DNA of 64,000 nucleotides from Heterostelium multicystogenum (lineage: Eukaryota > Evosea > Eumycetozoa > Acytosteliales > Acytosteliaceae), in NCBI GenBank assembly GCA_003667245.1, contig RCNN01000066.1, positions 43,311 through 107,310 of the forward strand, written 5' to 3'. Positions 35,370-48,516 of the stretch are shown here, one piece after another. The notes under the pieces are model-generated. The model searched no databases. It was given only the letters and a program-made list of their open reading frames with translations, and was not told the origin of the DNA. A program made the position numbers and the translations under genes. Each line of letters opens with the position of its first letter. Positions within the stretch are counted from its first letter, which is position 1.

Positions 35370-36940
35370 TTAAGATTCTTCATTTATTGTAATGTTTTCA
35401 TTATCATTATTGTTGCTACTATTGTTGTTTACATTTACAAATACATTATTATCTCTTTCTGGAATGGTTGGATATATATAAATTTCTTCCTCTTCATCAC
35501 TGCTGAACTCTGATATCTTATCGGTTGTCACTATATCAATTATGTCTGACTCTTTGCTCTCTGTGTTCTGGACCGTATTGCTTCCGCTATCAATGTCCAT
35601 TGCATCTTTATCTTTATCTTTTTCTGTGTCTACTTTCTCTTTTTCCTTGTTCTTGCTGGCTGCTTCTTTTTCTTTGCTGATATTATCTTCAAAATCGGCG
35701 TCAAATTCATCTTCTCTCTCGACGTATTCTTCGTTCTCGTCGAGTTCTGTAAAGTCAGGCGCGAAATCACTCCATCTTGCTGTATATACAATTGACCATA
35801 TGTAGATGATACCTGTTGCGGATATTGAGAGAATAATCGGTCTTAGCGGATGCCAGCACAGATAGTGAAGCCCTTCATTCGGTCCCTCGAGATCCTTCAC
35901 CAGTCCACCATTGACATTCCATACAAAAATAGTGTGCATCGTTTTGTGATGCTGTCCCGCAATAATATACTCAGAGTTGTTACTAAATCCACATGACTTC
36001 CATTGTATTCTATTTACATTGTCCTGGTAGTCCCGTACAATGCTGTGGGTTTCCAAGCTGTAGCGTCTGATGATCTTGTCGTTCGAGTTGATCAGCATGT
36101 ATTTTCCATTTCTGCTAAATTGAAACTCCTTGATACCAGCTGCAGTTGGTAATTTAAATGTGCGCTCCACTTCCAAAGTTTTTGAATCGAGGATGGTTAC
36201 TTGTCCACGCCAATCACCAACTACAATTCTGTCGCCCTTTCTTGTAAATGATGCTATCATATTGAACTCAACCGACTTTGTCTTACTATGAATGGGCTCA
36301 TTTGGATCTGGCATTGGACATATCTGGGTAATCTTTTTTGTTGTCAACTCCACCAACAATGGAGCTGATCCCATTGGACAAACTATACATACATCACTTC
36401 AATTACCAATTATTAGCAATCAATACACCTCCAAATATCAATGAGTATTCTAAATCAAGCATACTTATTTCTTGGGTGCAACTGAGAGAATAGCAAAGCC
36501 GATGAGAATTCTAACTTGGTTTCGATTGATGAATCTAGCAAATTCCACAATATCAGCGAACTATCACTGCTACAACTAAGTATCTTTTTACCATTCCTTG
36601 TCCAACTATAGTTATTGTTGTTAAAGTTACACAATCTGTTAATATATCCTGATCTCTCCAAGCAATGATCATTGCTCAACTAATATGATATCAACATCAA
36701 TGGAGTGGTCATACCTAAGAGCATTTACGGCTTGTTTATGTCCTATCAGCTGTTTAGCTATTGACTTGTGTCAAAATCCCAAATTGCAACTACACCAGAC
36801 TGATTGCCAACCGCTAGGAGCAATCCCCTACGGTTGAATTGCATACAGTTTGCTTTAGAGCCAACATGATCCACAAGATAGTCTTCTATTGATTCTGGTA
36901 CATCTCCAATTCTAAATGGATCTAATAAGCTAACATTCAT
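35370..36940 (-). CDS. rbbp5: WD40 protein RBBP5/Swd1, COMPASS histone H3K4 methyltransferase subunit
   Basis: RBBP5 is a core subunit of SET1/MLL (COMPASS) complexes. Exons 36715-36940, 36465-36605 and 35370-36396. ATG 36940 gives MNVSLLDPFRIG, followed by WD repeats: NRRGLLLAVGNQSGVVAIWD, NGKKILSCSSDSSLILWN, VCPMGSAPLLVEL, and the final CWHPLRPIILSISATGIIYI. The hinge after the propeller, FAPDFTELDENEEYVERE, is the segment that in human RBBP5 contacts ASH2L and is strongly conserved. A charged, Asn-rich tail follows. One base is missing at about 36766-36767 (plus strand) between FDT and SIAKQLIGHKQAV; restoring it gives 1395 nt (464 aa). Confidence 0.88.
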
Positions 36941-36984
36941 ATTATATATATATATCTTAATAATCTTATAGATTACTTTCGAAA

Positions 36985-37372
36985 ATGAAAGTCGGAATTC
37001 TGACAGTTTTTCAAAAAGATGATCATGTTTTGGGTCTCCTCTGCAAAACATCTATTAAGTGTAACTGGATTGATGATTTTAAGGAGAAACACTTAGTCCT
37101 TTATGATTATGATACAAATCAGTCACTTTTAGATGACGTTTCTCAATATTGATTGAAGTGAAGTCTATCTCTTTTAGGTTGGATAGCCAGTAGTACTGGA
37201 TCATCGTCAAGTTGGTTCAGCACATCCTCTGGTTCATCAGGTTTTGGCAACTACTACCTCTGAGCCAATATCAGATACGACAACATCATTGGACCCAATA
37301 CCATTAGATGAGTCAAGTAAATCCATTAATAACCCAACACTTGCCTCAATACTTAATTGTTCACTCTTTTGA
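36985..37372 (+). CDS. Small unassigned gene, head-to-head with rbbp5
   Basis: ATG 36985 opens a coding-like frame (MKVGILTVFQKDDHVLGLLC, then CNWIDDFKEKHLVLYDYD) that stops at about 37150. A TTTTAG acceptor at 37172-37177 is followed by a Ser-rich exon (IASSTGSSSSWFSTSSG). With one T fewer in the T4 run at 37242-37245 it continues into SEPISDTTTSLDPIPLDESS and ends at the TGA at 37370-37372. The exon junction is not resolved: the only plausible donor (GTTTCT at 37138) is out of phase by one. Start codons of this gene and rbbp5 are only 44 bp apart, so they must share a promoter. Family not recognised. Confidence 0.45.
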
Positions 37373-37454
37373 TGTTGTTATGATTGCTTTTGCCGTATCA
37401 ATGATGAGAGATTTAATAAAATAAATTGATAATAATCATGTTCAATCTATTTTA

Positions 37455-39194
37455 TTATAATCTATTAAACAGGGCTTGGACTTGGTGTTCTTCAACCTCT
37501 TCCTCCAGATAATCTAGGAGGAATGCGCCAAAATTTGGTCGCTGCTGTTTCTTAATTTTGTCCTTAAGTCCAGTAAGTCCAGTATTGTCAAGTCTGGCTA
37601 GCATCCATATAATAATTTCTATTGAATCACTCGACCTTGCTATTTCATTGTAGATTATATCCTCATTGAAGCTACAAAGTTTGTTTTCAATAATATATTT
37701 AGCTACTTCTAAATCTCTATTTTTAATTGCACATTCAAGAGCATACCGATCACAGCCCATTGACCTGTTCATATGCAGCCATCGAACAATCTCAAGGTTG
37801 CCATACTTTGCTGCATTATCCATTGCTGCTGTATTCCAGTTAATTCCTTTTTCTACCACCAATTTGTGACTATGAAGAAATTTGACCATCTCTAGCTGGT
37901 TGGCTGAGCTAGCCTGGATAGCTAAGTCATAGGGGATTTTACCTGTATTTCTGTCAAGCAAAAAGGAAAGAATATCAATACGACCAGCTTTAGCAGCATT
38001 GGGACATTGCCCTGGAGGAAAAACCCTCAGTTCTGTTTGTGACAAGAAACTGGACGATATCGAGTGAGAATGAAGCAGCAGAGTCCACAACAGATGCGCT
38101 TATTATCTCTGTTCTATTTTTATGAAACCACTTGACTGTTTCAAATGGAAGCTCGTCAGGTGGTCGATCACCATGACTCTTGTCTATTCGGATGCAATCT
38201 AGCAAATGGCAACCTTCTGTTTGAGTCTCGTGAAGCCATTTCAATATATCAAGCTTGCTGTTTACAAACGCATTGTACATTGCATTTTTGAGAAGCTAGA
38301 AGTTGAATTACTCTTCATCCACTTTACAGTCTCAAAGTCTGCATATGCCACGGCAAAATCAAGATCGTTGGTTGAGAATTTGAATTGCAATGTAGTCTCA
38401 CGTAACCAGGAATACACACTACTGGATGCATCTAGACGGATGTTACAACTGTAGCATCCAACTCCAATGTCCCTGTCAATGTATCCATTCGAGAGAATCC
38501 ATTCCACCACATCGGTGTGTCCATTGTTGACGGCACCCCCGATCAGATCTATCGTTTTTTTGTGCACGGTATCCGATCTATTATTAAATAGCCACTCTAC
38601 CACGTGAATTCTTCCATGATTCACTGCGATGGCCAATGGTGAAAAGCGAATGTCTTTTATTCCGTTATCAACCTTGGGAGAGTATGATTTGACAGCTTCC
38701 AAATCACCGGATACGCATGCACCTATCAGTTGATAATGATTGTACTCCGCCTGTTCTATCAGAGACGAATCGATACGGGCGGCGTATTCAACAGCGGCCA
38801 TGTTTCCACTGTATGCACTATATTCAAGTACATCATATATCCAACGAGTAAGATCCACGCCAAACTCCAACAAGCGATCCAAAACTGAAAGAGTATTACA
38901 CTCTAAGGCGGCCTTCAAAACATGCAATATTTGATTATTTCTCAGTAAGTGCCACCTGTAAAGGTTTCCTTTTCTCGGCTTGCCAAGCCATCTCTGAAAT
39001 AATTCATCTATATAGTTATATCTAATCAAAAGCGATGGTGTATCAATGAGTTGTAACCACCTTACAACACCCTCACCAATGCTAAGTCCCTTTGACCTGT
39101 GGATATCTCTAATTTGCCAGAATATAGTATGTCTTATGACAACATTATTCAGTAAGCATCTAAAAAGGTTCGTTCCAGAATATATTAATTTCAT
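37455..39194 (-). CDS. Ankyrin-repeat protein of dictyostelid type
   Basis: Single exon, about 579 aa once two breaks are undone. N-terminal segment (LNNVVIRHTIFWQIRDIHR) precedes degenerate ankyrin repeats spaced about 30 residues apart: AVNHGRIHVVEWLFNN, AVNNGHTDVVEWILSNG, AAKAGRIDILSFLLD and AAKYGNLEIVRWLHMN. Such repeats serve protein binding; no partner can be named. One base is missing in the T run 38285-38289 and one is extra in GGG 38001-38003 (plus strand). Net length is unchanged at 1740 nt. Start 39194 is the first ATG preceding the conserved part. Convergent with the small gene ending at 37372. Confidence 0.75.
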
Positions 39195-39616
39195 TGTTTG
39201 TTGAATCGGTAAGTCAGCATCGCGATACTGCAAATTCTACTCTACACTAAATTTACTAAAATTTAGAATAAGCATGTGATTACACTGCCAAAAAACCTCA
39301 TTGACAATGATCATTGTGGGTTGATGTTCATCCCCACACTCACACCTTCCAAAATTTAATTTAAATTTAATTTACAAAGTTGATCACAACTAATTAAACC
39401 GTCACATATTAATTATTATTATTTTATAATTTCAAAATTTATTATTACTTGGATAAAAAATATATTAGTTTTCTAAAATTATATATATAAATCTTATCAT
39501 CTTGTAATCTTAAATAAATCTTATCGATAAATATAAAATTGTCTAAAAGAGTCGAAATTATTAATATTAACTTCAATAATATATATATATTGTTAATTAA
39601 CTGCCACATTGCAATC
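39195..39616. other. Divergent spacer, ankyrin gene / DUF6010-like gene
   Basis: AT-rich promoter region shared by two divergent genes. An ATTTAATTTAAATTTAATTT run lies near 39355. No specific element. Confidence 0.4.
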
Positions 39617-40249
39617 ATGGAAAAACTACTAAATGTATTAAACCTAAACGCAGATGATATGATTGGAATTCAAGTCACAGCTTTCTTTTTCGTCCCATTC
39701 TTCCTCGCACATAACACATTCCCAAAGTTGACTTTTCAATTTGGTAACCTTGTTTTAGCATGTAACTATCCATCACCATTTTATTATGCTTGATGCCATA
39801 GATTATGATCATTAACCTAGATTAAAATGGTACTTCTCAACAATAGGCTGTGCAGGTCTAACTATGGGATTCTCTTTGAACAGTCATTCTGGATTTGAAG
39901 AGAAAATCGCTGACTGTCTTTTTGCCATTGTTATTATGATTCTTGCCCTCATATCCTTGAACAAGAACTCAAAGTAAGAATTTGTTGATAAAGGATCATC
40001 AATCGCATTTGAACTAACACTACTTTTAGGAAACCTTTGATTGTTGGATACATTTTACACGGTACATGGGATATCTTACATCATCACTGGACTGGACACC
40101 TTCATACCGCATGGGATATTCAAACTACCACTCCACTCTGGTATCCAATTTCCTGCTTCTTTTATGACTATATGGTTGCTGCAATGTACATGCTATCAAA
40201 CTACCCAGGAGGAGCAGCTGTCAATGTCGCCAAGAAAAAGACTCGTTAA
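39617..40249 (+). CDS. Small multi-pass membrane protein, DUF6010-like
   Basis: Best model: exons 39617-39726, 39821-39973 and 40030-40249, giving 160 aa with phases that agree. The first donor would be GTTGAC, which is weak; a GGTAACC donor at about 39743 is the alternative and would be out of phase. Hydrophobic helices: VTAFFFVPFFLAHNTFP, then WYFSTIGCAGLTMGFSL and LFAIVIMILALISL. The last exon has ILHGTWDILHHHW and WYPISCFFYDYMVAAMYML, resembling the conserved HxxWDxxHH and C-x3-D region of DUF6010 membrane proteins from memory of that family. Function unknown. Confidence 0.55.
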
Positions 40250-40765
40250 ACAAATAAATAATAAACATTCATTGGATATGTGCATTAATACCACTCATTA
40301 ATCATTTCAATTTGAAATGAATAGCTAGAGAATTAGGAGTAGTCAATGTATCTCACAATAAAATTAAGAGTTCCACATTTTGGTAATGTATCTAAATTTA
40401 AAGTAGGGAGAGTAGACTGACCATGATCAGTCCATGTAACCCTAAACTAGTTTTTTTGATTAACAAAGAATTTGTACCAGGATGGATTTTGATGAAAATC
40501 AATTAATTATAATTTTTCACATTTTCACACCCTCCTTTTAATGCATTTATTTATATTTGTATAGTTTCACCAACTTTCACCACATTGTTTTTTTTAATTA
40601 CAATACCAATACCTACATTATTTAGTTATATCTTTAATATATATAGAATGTGTTTATTTCTGTAGTATTTATTTATACTAAAATTAAATCATCAAAAGAA
40701 AGAATTGTATATTTATATTTAAACTTTATTTATTTATTTATTTAAGAAGTGTGTGTATTAAAAAG
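40250..40765. other. Intergenic, AT-rich
   Basis: About 0.5 kb between two genes on the same strand. TTTATT repeats near 40725-40745 immediately precede the next gene. No gene seen. Confidence 0.4.
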
Positions 40766-41491
40766 ATGAAAGAATCAAATCAATCATATTCGACTAGAGA
40801 GTCTGAGAATAAAGCTGATAATGAGGCAATCGGAGACCATGACATCGAATTGGATGGTGACCCTGAACCATCATGGATGAACGATCCAGATATGACAACT
40901 ATTGCTATAAAACCAATCCAGAGTAGATTCTGGGGATTCTATTGTGGATTTAAGAAAGAATATCCTCCATTGTTACTTGATGTTATTTCGGAAGAAGAGT
41001 ATCGAGATGTAATTCTACATTCATTAAACTCTCTAAGAGAGACTGCCAAAAAGAAAGCCGAGGTAATCAGTTTGATTTTATTCTCTCGTGGTTCTTATAA
41101 TCCAACAAAACCAATGTATGTTGATATACTGTAAGATTAAATCCAATAGGATCACTAACTATATATTGTCCAATAGGTTTTATAAAAAAGTAGAGTGTTT
41201 ATTTGATGCTGTCCAGGAATTAAATAATAGATTCAATCCAAGAAATATTGGATTTAAAATCGTTCAAACCTGTAATAAGGAATGTTTAGTAAGTAAAAAA
41301 TGTACCAAACAACTTTAAAACGTTGCAAAAACTAACAGTGCCTTTCCATTTTATTATCATAATAGATTGAAATTAGATTTAAACCAGTACATTTAGAGCT
41401 ATCTTCAACAAACCAGTATAAACCTAAGGAGAAGGAGTTTGACCCATACCCATTGAAAGGAAAGAAATTCTCCAAGCTGGTTAATTACTAA
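40766..41491 (+). CDS. Golgin A7/ERF4-like palmitoyltransferase accessory protein
   Basis: Exons 40766-41130, 41177-41288 and 41366-41491 join in phase to 200 aa. An acidic N-terminal region of about 55 residues precedes the domain: RFWGFYCGFKKEYPPLL, ISEEEYRDVILHSLNSLRET, FYKKVECLFDAVQELN and FNPRNIGFKIV, then IEIRFKP. The order (extended strand, helix pair, a hydrophobic segment, then N-x3-P-x3-G-x2-I near the end) fits the Golgin A7/ERF4 family. Members stabilise DHHC enzymes such as DHHC9/Erf2 that palmitoylate Ras. Assignment is by pattern only; no DHHC gene is nearby. Confidence 0.6.
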
Positions 41492-44400
41492 AAGAAATTA
41501 ATCACAAAACAAATCACTGATCAAATTAAACCAACAGATCAAAATTGATTGATAATAACCTTATTTGGTAAATGATCATTGCCTAATTTTGGTAAAATTG
41601 TTGTTTTTACAATTTAATAATAATTATAATATGAAGTTTTTTATTATTACATCAAGTAAATAAGATAGACTAAAACTATTAACTACCAAATCGTATTTAA
41701 TTAAATGAACAAAAAGAGTAACCAATAGTAAAATATCGTCTATGAGCAATTCTAATATTTTAACATTAAATGAATATGATCTCCCATAAAAAGTATGATT
41801 CTGATTAACAATAGCAAACTTGTCTCATCCAACTCACAAAATATTCTAAAAATAGTTGTTATTTTGATAAAAAAAAAACCTTAACTCGATCTTTACATCA
41901 GTTTTTCAAAGTTGTTTTTGTTTTTTTGATGTCTTTTTTAAAACTGGAATATTGGGCAAGACCTCTAATGAGCAAGTGGGCAGCAATTTAGGTGTCTCTG
42001 TGCTTTTAAAAAAACTAAACACTTTTTTAAATGATGCATAACACAATTATGGTGTTATTAAATTAGTTTTTAAACTGTATCCTACCCATGCATTTGAATT
42101 AATTCCCTACTAGTAGTACTTTAGTACTACTTAAAGTGAATGAATCAAAAAATCTAGTTGGTTTTGTTATTGTTGTTTAACTAATTCTTTGAGAAATATT
42201 AATAATGATAATGCATTCTCTTTGTAACCCCACCTAAAAATCAGATTGAAGATTGGCATTTTGAATTAGTTTGTACTTTAAACAACTCAACAGTACCAAC
42301 TTTTGTTGTTTGCATCTGAATTGACTTCTGTTTTGTTGGGCGAAACAACATCTTTGCTGGATTGAAATATCAAAGAGTGAGAGTTCCTCATCCAACTCTC
42401 AAATTGGGAACACATCAGAACTAAATTGAAAAATTCGAGCCAGAAGTGACACTTGGACAGTCAGAGTCTCTACAAAAAGTAACAATCCGCTATTTCATTC
42501 AAAATTGACAACTAAACTTGAATCATTTTACTATTTAAGTGTCAATTCGAATTAAAGAAAAACTATTAATTACAAAATATATATCGAGTCAAGTTATAAA
42601 TTAGCAATAATATCAAAGTGCATGAGGTAGGTCCACAATCAATTTTGTGATTTTTGTTGGAACTCTAATTACGTTTGCTTTTTGCTTATTAGCATCAAGA
42701 CGACATACATAAGTTCTCAAATATTTCACAAAAACTCAACATCGTTTTCTTTTGGTCACAAATTGCAAGAGTTACAACAATGAATTTTCCAATCAAAAAA
42801 TTAAACTAAACTACCCAATAGTTTAGAATATAATTTCAAACAAACATTATCAACAACACATCTCTACCCTAACCATTGCATCCCATTTGGAAATCACATT
42901 CATTTTTTGGGCAACTATCATAGTCCATATTCCATCACCATCAACATCATCATTATCATTTATAAATGCAAGTATTTATTTATACAAACCACACTGAGTG
43001 ACTATAGTCAACCTGTTCAGATTCTACCTTGTACTCAAAAATACATTTGTCAAGCTCAAAAATGGGTTTTATTTTTATTTTTTCGAAGCTTTGACTATTT
43101 TTATGGACTACTTGGTATGATTGGCACTCATCACCCGATCGGATAAAATTATTAATATTAGATTGAATTCAATAATCCAAAGACAACATCGTAGTGTATT
43201 CATTCAAATTTGTTCCTCTGAAGCAATCTTCACCCTCACTTTTTCTCATCTCACCCCTTGTTTAAACCATCATTTAATGTAATGGCGATCATGATTGGTT
43301 TTTTTTTAATTGTTTTTTTTCTTAATTCTTTTTTTTTAATTTTACTTTCTCTATTCCCAAATGTAAACAAACAGATCAAGAATAAAGCAAGTTTGTTTAA
43401 TGTGGTTCCGTAAACCAAAAAAAAACAGATAGTAAAACAAGTAGTAATAAATAAGAGAAATAATTATATGTTTTGTGATATATTTCCAGAATTATAAAAT
43501 TGGATTTTAATAATAATAATACGCTTTATTATTAAATTTCTATTTCCAATAATAATAATAATTTATTTAATTAATAGCAAAAGGTAGGATACATGGAACA
43601 AAGTACAATTAGTATTTTAAATAATGGAATCACATAGATGTTTTTTTAATTTAATTTTTTAAAATATATATATATTTTAATTTTTTTTTCAACTTCACTA
43701 CTGATTCCTTATACCTTTCTGCAACGTTCATGTTTGCCAATCAATCAATCAATCAGTCAGTCAGTCAGTCAGCAGTCATTTACATATATCTGATTAATTA
43801 CTTGTATAATGGATAAATCAATAGTAATCTAAGATAAGGACAATATCATTTTAATAGTTGTAATCTTTATAATTATATTCTTATTAATTTTAAACAAACC
43901 AACCTATCCATCCTTAAATTAATTAATCACAAAAAGTACTGTATATTTGTCCAGATTAATTAAGAATAGACAATTAATAAATAATCACAACATCATGCAT
44001 CATAAACATCGTCATTAATGATTTAACCAATCAGCGGCACCCAACTTCATTCATCTTATTTAATTTTAGATGCAGATTTAGAATGTTTAGTTAAAGAAAT
44101 CGCGACCAATAACATCAAATCAAATCTTTATAAATCATCATTCAGATTCTATTTAAACTAGGCTTATGGTTTCAATCCTTAGGGTATTGTGGACGGAGAG
44201 GAGGTAGTCCAACAAATCCACCCAATAAATAAACCAAACATAGTCAAACATAAATTAGAAGCAGAAGTGCTAATTGAAAGAATGCAAAGTTCACTACTAC
44301 CATATATATACACTCTTATGCATTCATCAAATATTTAAATTTGATAAACCTTTGTGCTTGTGCAACTGTGGTTACATATTTATTCGCTTGCTCATTTGTT

Positions 44401-47400
44401 CAAATAGAAGAGTGGTGTGTGTGTGTGATAATTATTTGTTGTTTTATAACTACTATGGTGGTGTCTACAGATTGTATTTTATAGTTGCAGCCTGAAATAT
44501 AATAATCACCAATACTACTTTTAAGACATGTTTTATCCATCCATAACACAGTAAACCAAAACAAACCAAATAATAATAATAATAACAACACCTAAAACAC
44601 TCTCAAATGAACAACCTCTCTTAAAGGTATACTAAATATTTAAATATGGCCTGATAACTGTGGTTTAAGGTGTTTTGTTGCTGCATCCTGGAAATATGCT
44701 GCTTTTGTTGTTGGTTATTGGTTGTTGGCTGTGTTGTTTATGTTTGGTTGTTGTTGTTGCAACTACTGGTTGTAATCCAAATTTACTCTTTTGTCAATTA
44801 ATAATTATACCAACACCGCCATCTATTAATCAATTAATCACATCATCATTACTAGTTCACTCAACACTCCTCAAACCACATTTTTAAATTTAACCTCACT
44901 CCTTTCCATATCTGTCTGAACTACACTAATTTGCCCAACTTTGAAACCAATAACATAACTATTCCTCCATCTATGACAATCCATCAATTTTCAACAATCC
45001 GTTGGTGAATAGATGGGCACCTTCTGCTACACAATCTATCTCATCCATATTATTCATACATCTTTCAACCATTGGTTCATCAAAGATTTAACATCAAAGC
45101 AAATCAATAAAAGGAAAGAAGTGGAAGTATAGAACAAGTGTTATTGCTAATATTTACAAAATGAGCAATACCACTTGGGGTCTACCCACAACAGATGGAA
45201 AGCAGACACTTTCCAACTCAATTAGAATTGCTTCAATATAAAAAAGGAAATTAATATACCCTGGTTACATCAATTTCATTACTTAATAAATTACAATAAA
45301 TGTTGTGGTATTATTGTTATAGTTAAAGATTATTAGATTTTAGAATAGTGGTTTTATGTTAATGTTGGGACAGCATAATTTAGATTAGCCAAGATATTAA
45401 CAAATTGATTTCATTTGCTGTTGTTTGCTTGCCAGCCAACTAGTTTTAAAAATAAATAATTTATAAGAGTGTAGTGTCTTAATGGTGCATTAAATAAGTA
45501 AAGTTGGTCGGTGATATAATGTCGTCACCCTACTACTACTACTGCTGCTGCTGCTACCACTCAATTACATTTCATTTCAATTCATTTCACCACTTCTCCA
45601 GCAGTCATTCATATTTTCATTTGTTTCTTCAAACTAATTAAATTAAATTTAATATTGACTAGTACTTCTTTAATTAATCCTTGTAGGATCAGATTCCATT
45701 GGTATCAAATCTAGATTAGAAGGTAGGTGTGCATACTGAGATAGTTCTTTGATTTTATATTGGTTGATCTAACCACCAACATTGCTCCTAATCCTTCTAC
45801 CAACAAATACATTTCCAACCTTAACAACATTCTGAAATATTTAAATCCAAGAACAAAACAACTACACAATAATTTTAAAAATAATCATCATAACATAAAG
45901 ACTCAATCTTTAAATTAATAATTACATAAGAGTTGTTAGAATAATAGTATCACAATCCAACAAAACCAAATAGGATAAAAGAACATACTAATATTAATTA
46001 TTTTCCAATTCCAAAAATCACAAAATCCATTAATAATTTAAAGTAACAAACGCAGCAAATAATAATATCAATTGTTTGTTCACCAACTATCGACCCAATA
46101 ACTATCAATATATTTAGAATAGCTTGGTCTTTTCCACATTTCACCTCAATTATTCAAATTGATTTACAGCCTATCAATTGATAATCTAAATAATAAAATT
46201 TTAAGAAAACTTTCCTCCACTCATCGGAAATCACCAATTCGATCAAATTAAAATATATAATTAGCAAACTAAGACCTATCTGCTCCAATAAGGAACTTCA
46301 ACCAAATCGTTCAACTCCATCTAACCAACTCCTAAAAGTTGTATTCTATTATAAATATAAAATTATATTTTCAGTAATCCAAGAAAAATGTTAAATTTCC
46401 AAATTTGGTAATTTATCAATCACTCAATCCATCATCAACATCATAATCACTCAATTTTATTTAAAAATACAAATATTTTTATTTATGTCAGTTTGATACT
46501 TATGTTTTTCCACACACACCGACACACCCTAGATATAAAAATAAACCAACATTTAATATCGCTCCTATTCCCAAACAGAAGATATTTAAGTCATTCATCA
46601 TTTAAACTAAATCATTTTCACCTTCATACCAATATCTAAAATATTACCAAATTAATATATAAAGAGTAAATGTCAGATTAAAGGACAAACTTATTCTATC
46701 ACTATCGACCAGACTGGATATTCTTTTTACCCAAAACTTCATTCCATTACAATTTTTGTCACTTCCATTACCCCACCACCGCAGTCAACATCATCACCAC
46801 TAGCACACTAATAATAATAATCTCCAAGTTGAACCAAAACTTAAACTATTAATAATACCACTATCTCTACCACCACCAACACCACCACGACAAGAGTGAC
46901 TTTTTATATTATATTTATAAATCTTAACCGACAAACCAAACATTTGCTTACATGTATTCTCAATACCATTGTTGTTGTTGCTGCTTCAGCAAGTTGCTAT
47001 TGATGACTAATTCTTTTTTAGTATAATACAAATAAATTAATTAATGATTGACTGGCAGATGGATTGGGTAGATGTGTGTATGCCTCTTTTGTTTGTTCGT
47101 TAACTAACCAACAGAGCAGATCCAATCTTTGTTTGTTTCTCAAAACATAACAATTTTGTCTTTTTATTTTTGTCCATACACAACATTGTACGATTCCAAA
47201 CTTCTTATTCCCAGATTCCTTGCCATATATTATAACATACACATAAAACTCCTGTATACCCTTATACCATATAGATATAAATATATATGGGGTCATATTG
47301 TGGTTTATTTATAAACTTCAAAGTACACATATCACCTCTTGTCACCTCACATCGAATTTATTTTTATGTCTGGTGACCGTTCCAACTGAAAGTCTTGCTG

Positions 47401-48516
47401 CCATGTTTGTTGTTTTTTCTTTTTTCACCAAATTCACACCTTTGACATTCTGACACTCCTCCTCTTTCTGATTTTCTCAATTGTCATCAAGGCATCCAAA
47501 ATACATGCATGAGTTCAATCATTACACTACGGTGAGTGGACCAATCTAACCTAACCGAAGCCCACCACTTTCCATTAATTAAAAATTCCAGATGGGACTC
47601 AAACATCATTGTCGTCACTCTTTTGATCAATAAAAATCTTCAACACCAATCCCATTCAATTGCGATTATATCGAAAGCACCATATCATCATAGTGGTAGT
47701 CATTCTGATGATTAACTGGAGCAACAACAATAACAAATCATATTCGGGTTCGCTCTAAAAAAGAACTCAACACCCACCCAAAATGAGTCGAAATGAATTA
47801 TCATCAAACATCGTGTCTCAATACAAACGCAGCAACAGTGCTGCACTATACAGTAGAAAATCAATTGCCAAAAATATCAATTTGCACCAAATATGTAAAT
47901 CTCAGTTTGGAAAGGAGTTGTCATTTTGCATATTAATTGGTGATCATCATACAAACTACACCTTAGTCCATCTGAGATGATTGTTTTTATTAATTTTTTC
48001 ATTAAAAACTAAAAACAAGCAACTTACTAACTACTCCTATTTTTAAAAACTTTCAAACCATTAGTATTAGCGATTTTTGAAAAACATCGAATCTTTCCCA
48101 ACCACAAGACCAGAGTGCCACCTTTCCTTAAGTGAAAAACAAAAAAAACAAAACCAAATTCAACTCAAGCTTGCACTTTTTGCATTAGATAGAGTTTTGT
48201 GTTTAAACACCACCACTAACACTGATAACTATCAAAAGTGGGGTTACATTCTGTCCGATTGGGGGTTCGAACTGTTTTTTTTTGACTGCCACTCAACACA
48301 GTTGTAAGGTTTCCCTCTCTCAGTTCTCAGAGAACCAACTTGTCTCATACCCACACATCATCACCACTTACCTTCCATTGATTAATTGTCTTTTTCATTT
48401 TTAATTTAATTGTTTTTTTTTTTAATTTAGTACATCCAACTGTCACCCCCACCTCGCACTCATATTAAATAATTTCACAAAAAAATATAAAAATTAAATT
48501 AATTTATAAAAAAAAA
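41492..48516. other. 7-kb gene-free region upstream of the MrfA-like gene
   Basis: Largest gap in the window. AT-rich with many short runs of A, T and simple repeats, including AATC/AGTC tetramers at 43741-43774. Short frames exist (42907-43146, 47018-47296 on the minus strand, 47783-47980) but none has family support; 47783-47980 has a real ATG and mixed composition (MSRNELSSNIVSQYKRSNSA) and is the best of them. The stretch 47300-48300 is less AT-rich. I infer an extended regulatory region for a developmental transcription factor. Confidence 0.45.

Noticed and set aside
42600..42850. Possible class I small RNA or snRNA with an upstream TTACCCATAA-type element
   Set aside because: No exact upstream element or conserved 3' motif could be found here or elsewhere in the large spacers.
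44274..44887. Overlapping short frames on both strands (73, 63 and 70 codons)
   Set aside because: Built from TTG/GTT and ATT simple repeats; no start context or family.
47018..47296. 92-codon minus-strand frame
   Set aside because: Composition matches translated AT-rich spacer; no domain or neighbour supports it.
48255..48290. GGGGGTTCGAAC followed by T9, resembling a tRNA T-arm plus RNA polymerase III terminator
   Set aside because: The bases after the loop do not pair with the five before it, and no acceptor, D-arm or anticodon stem could be built upstream.
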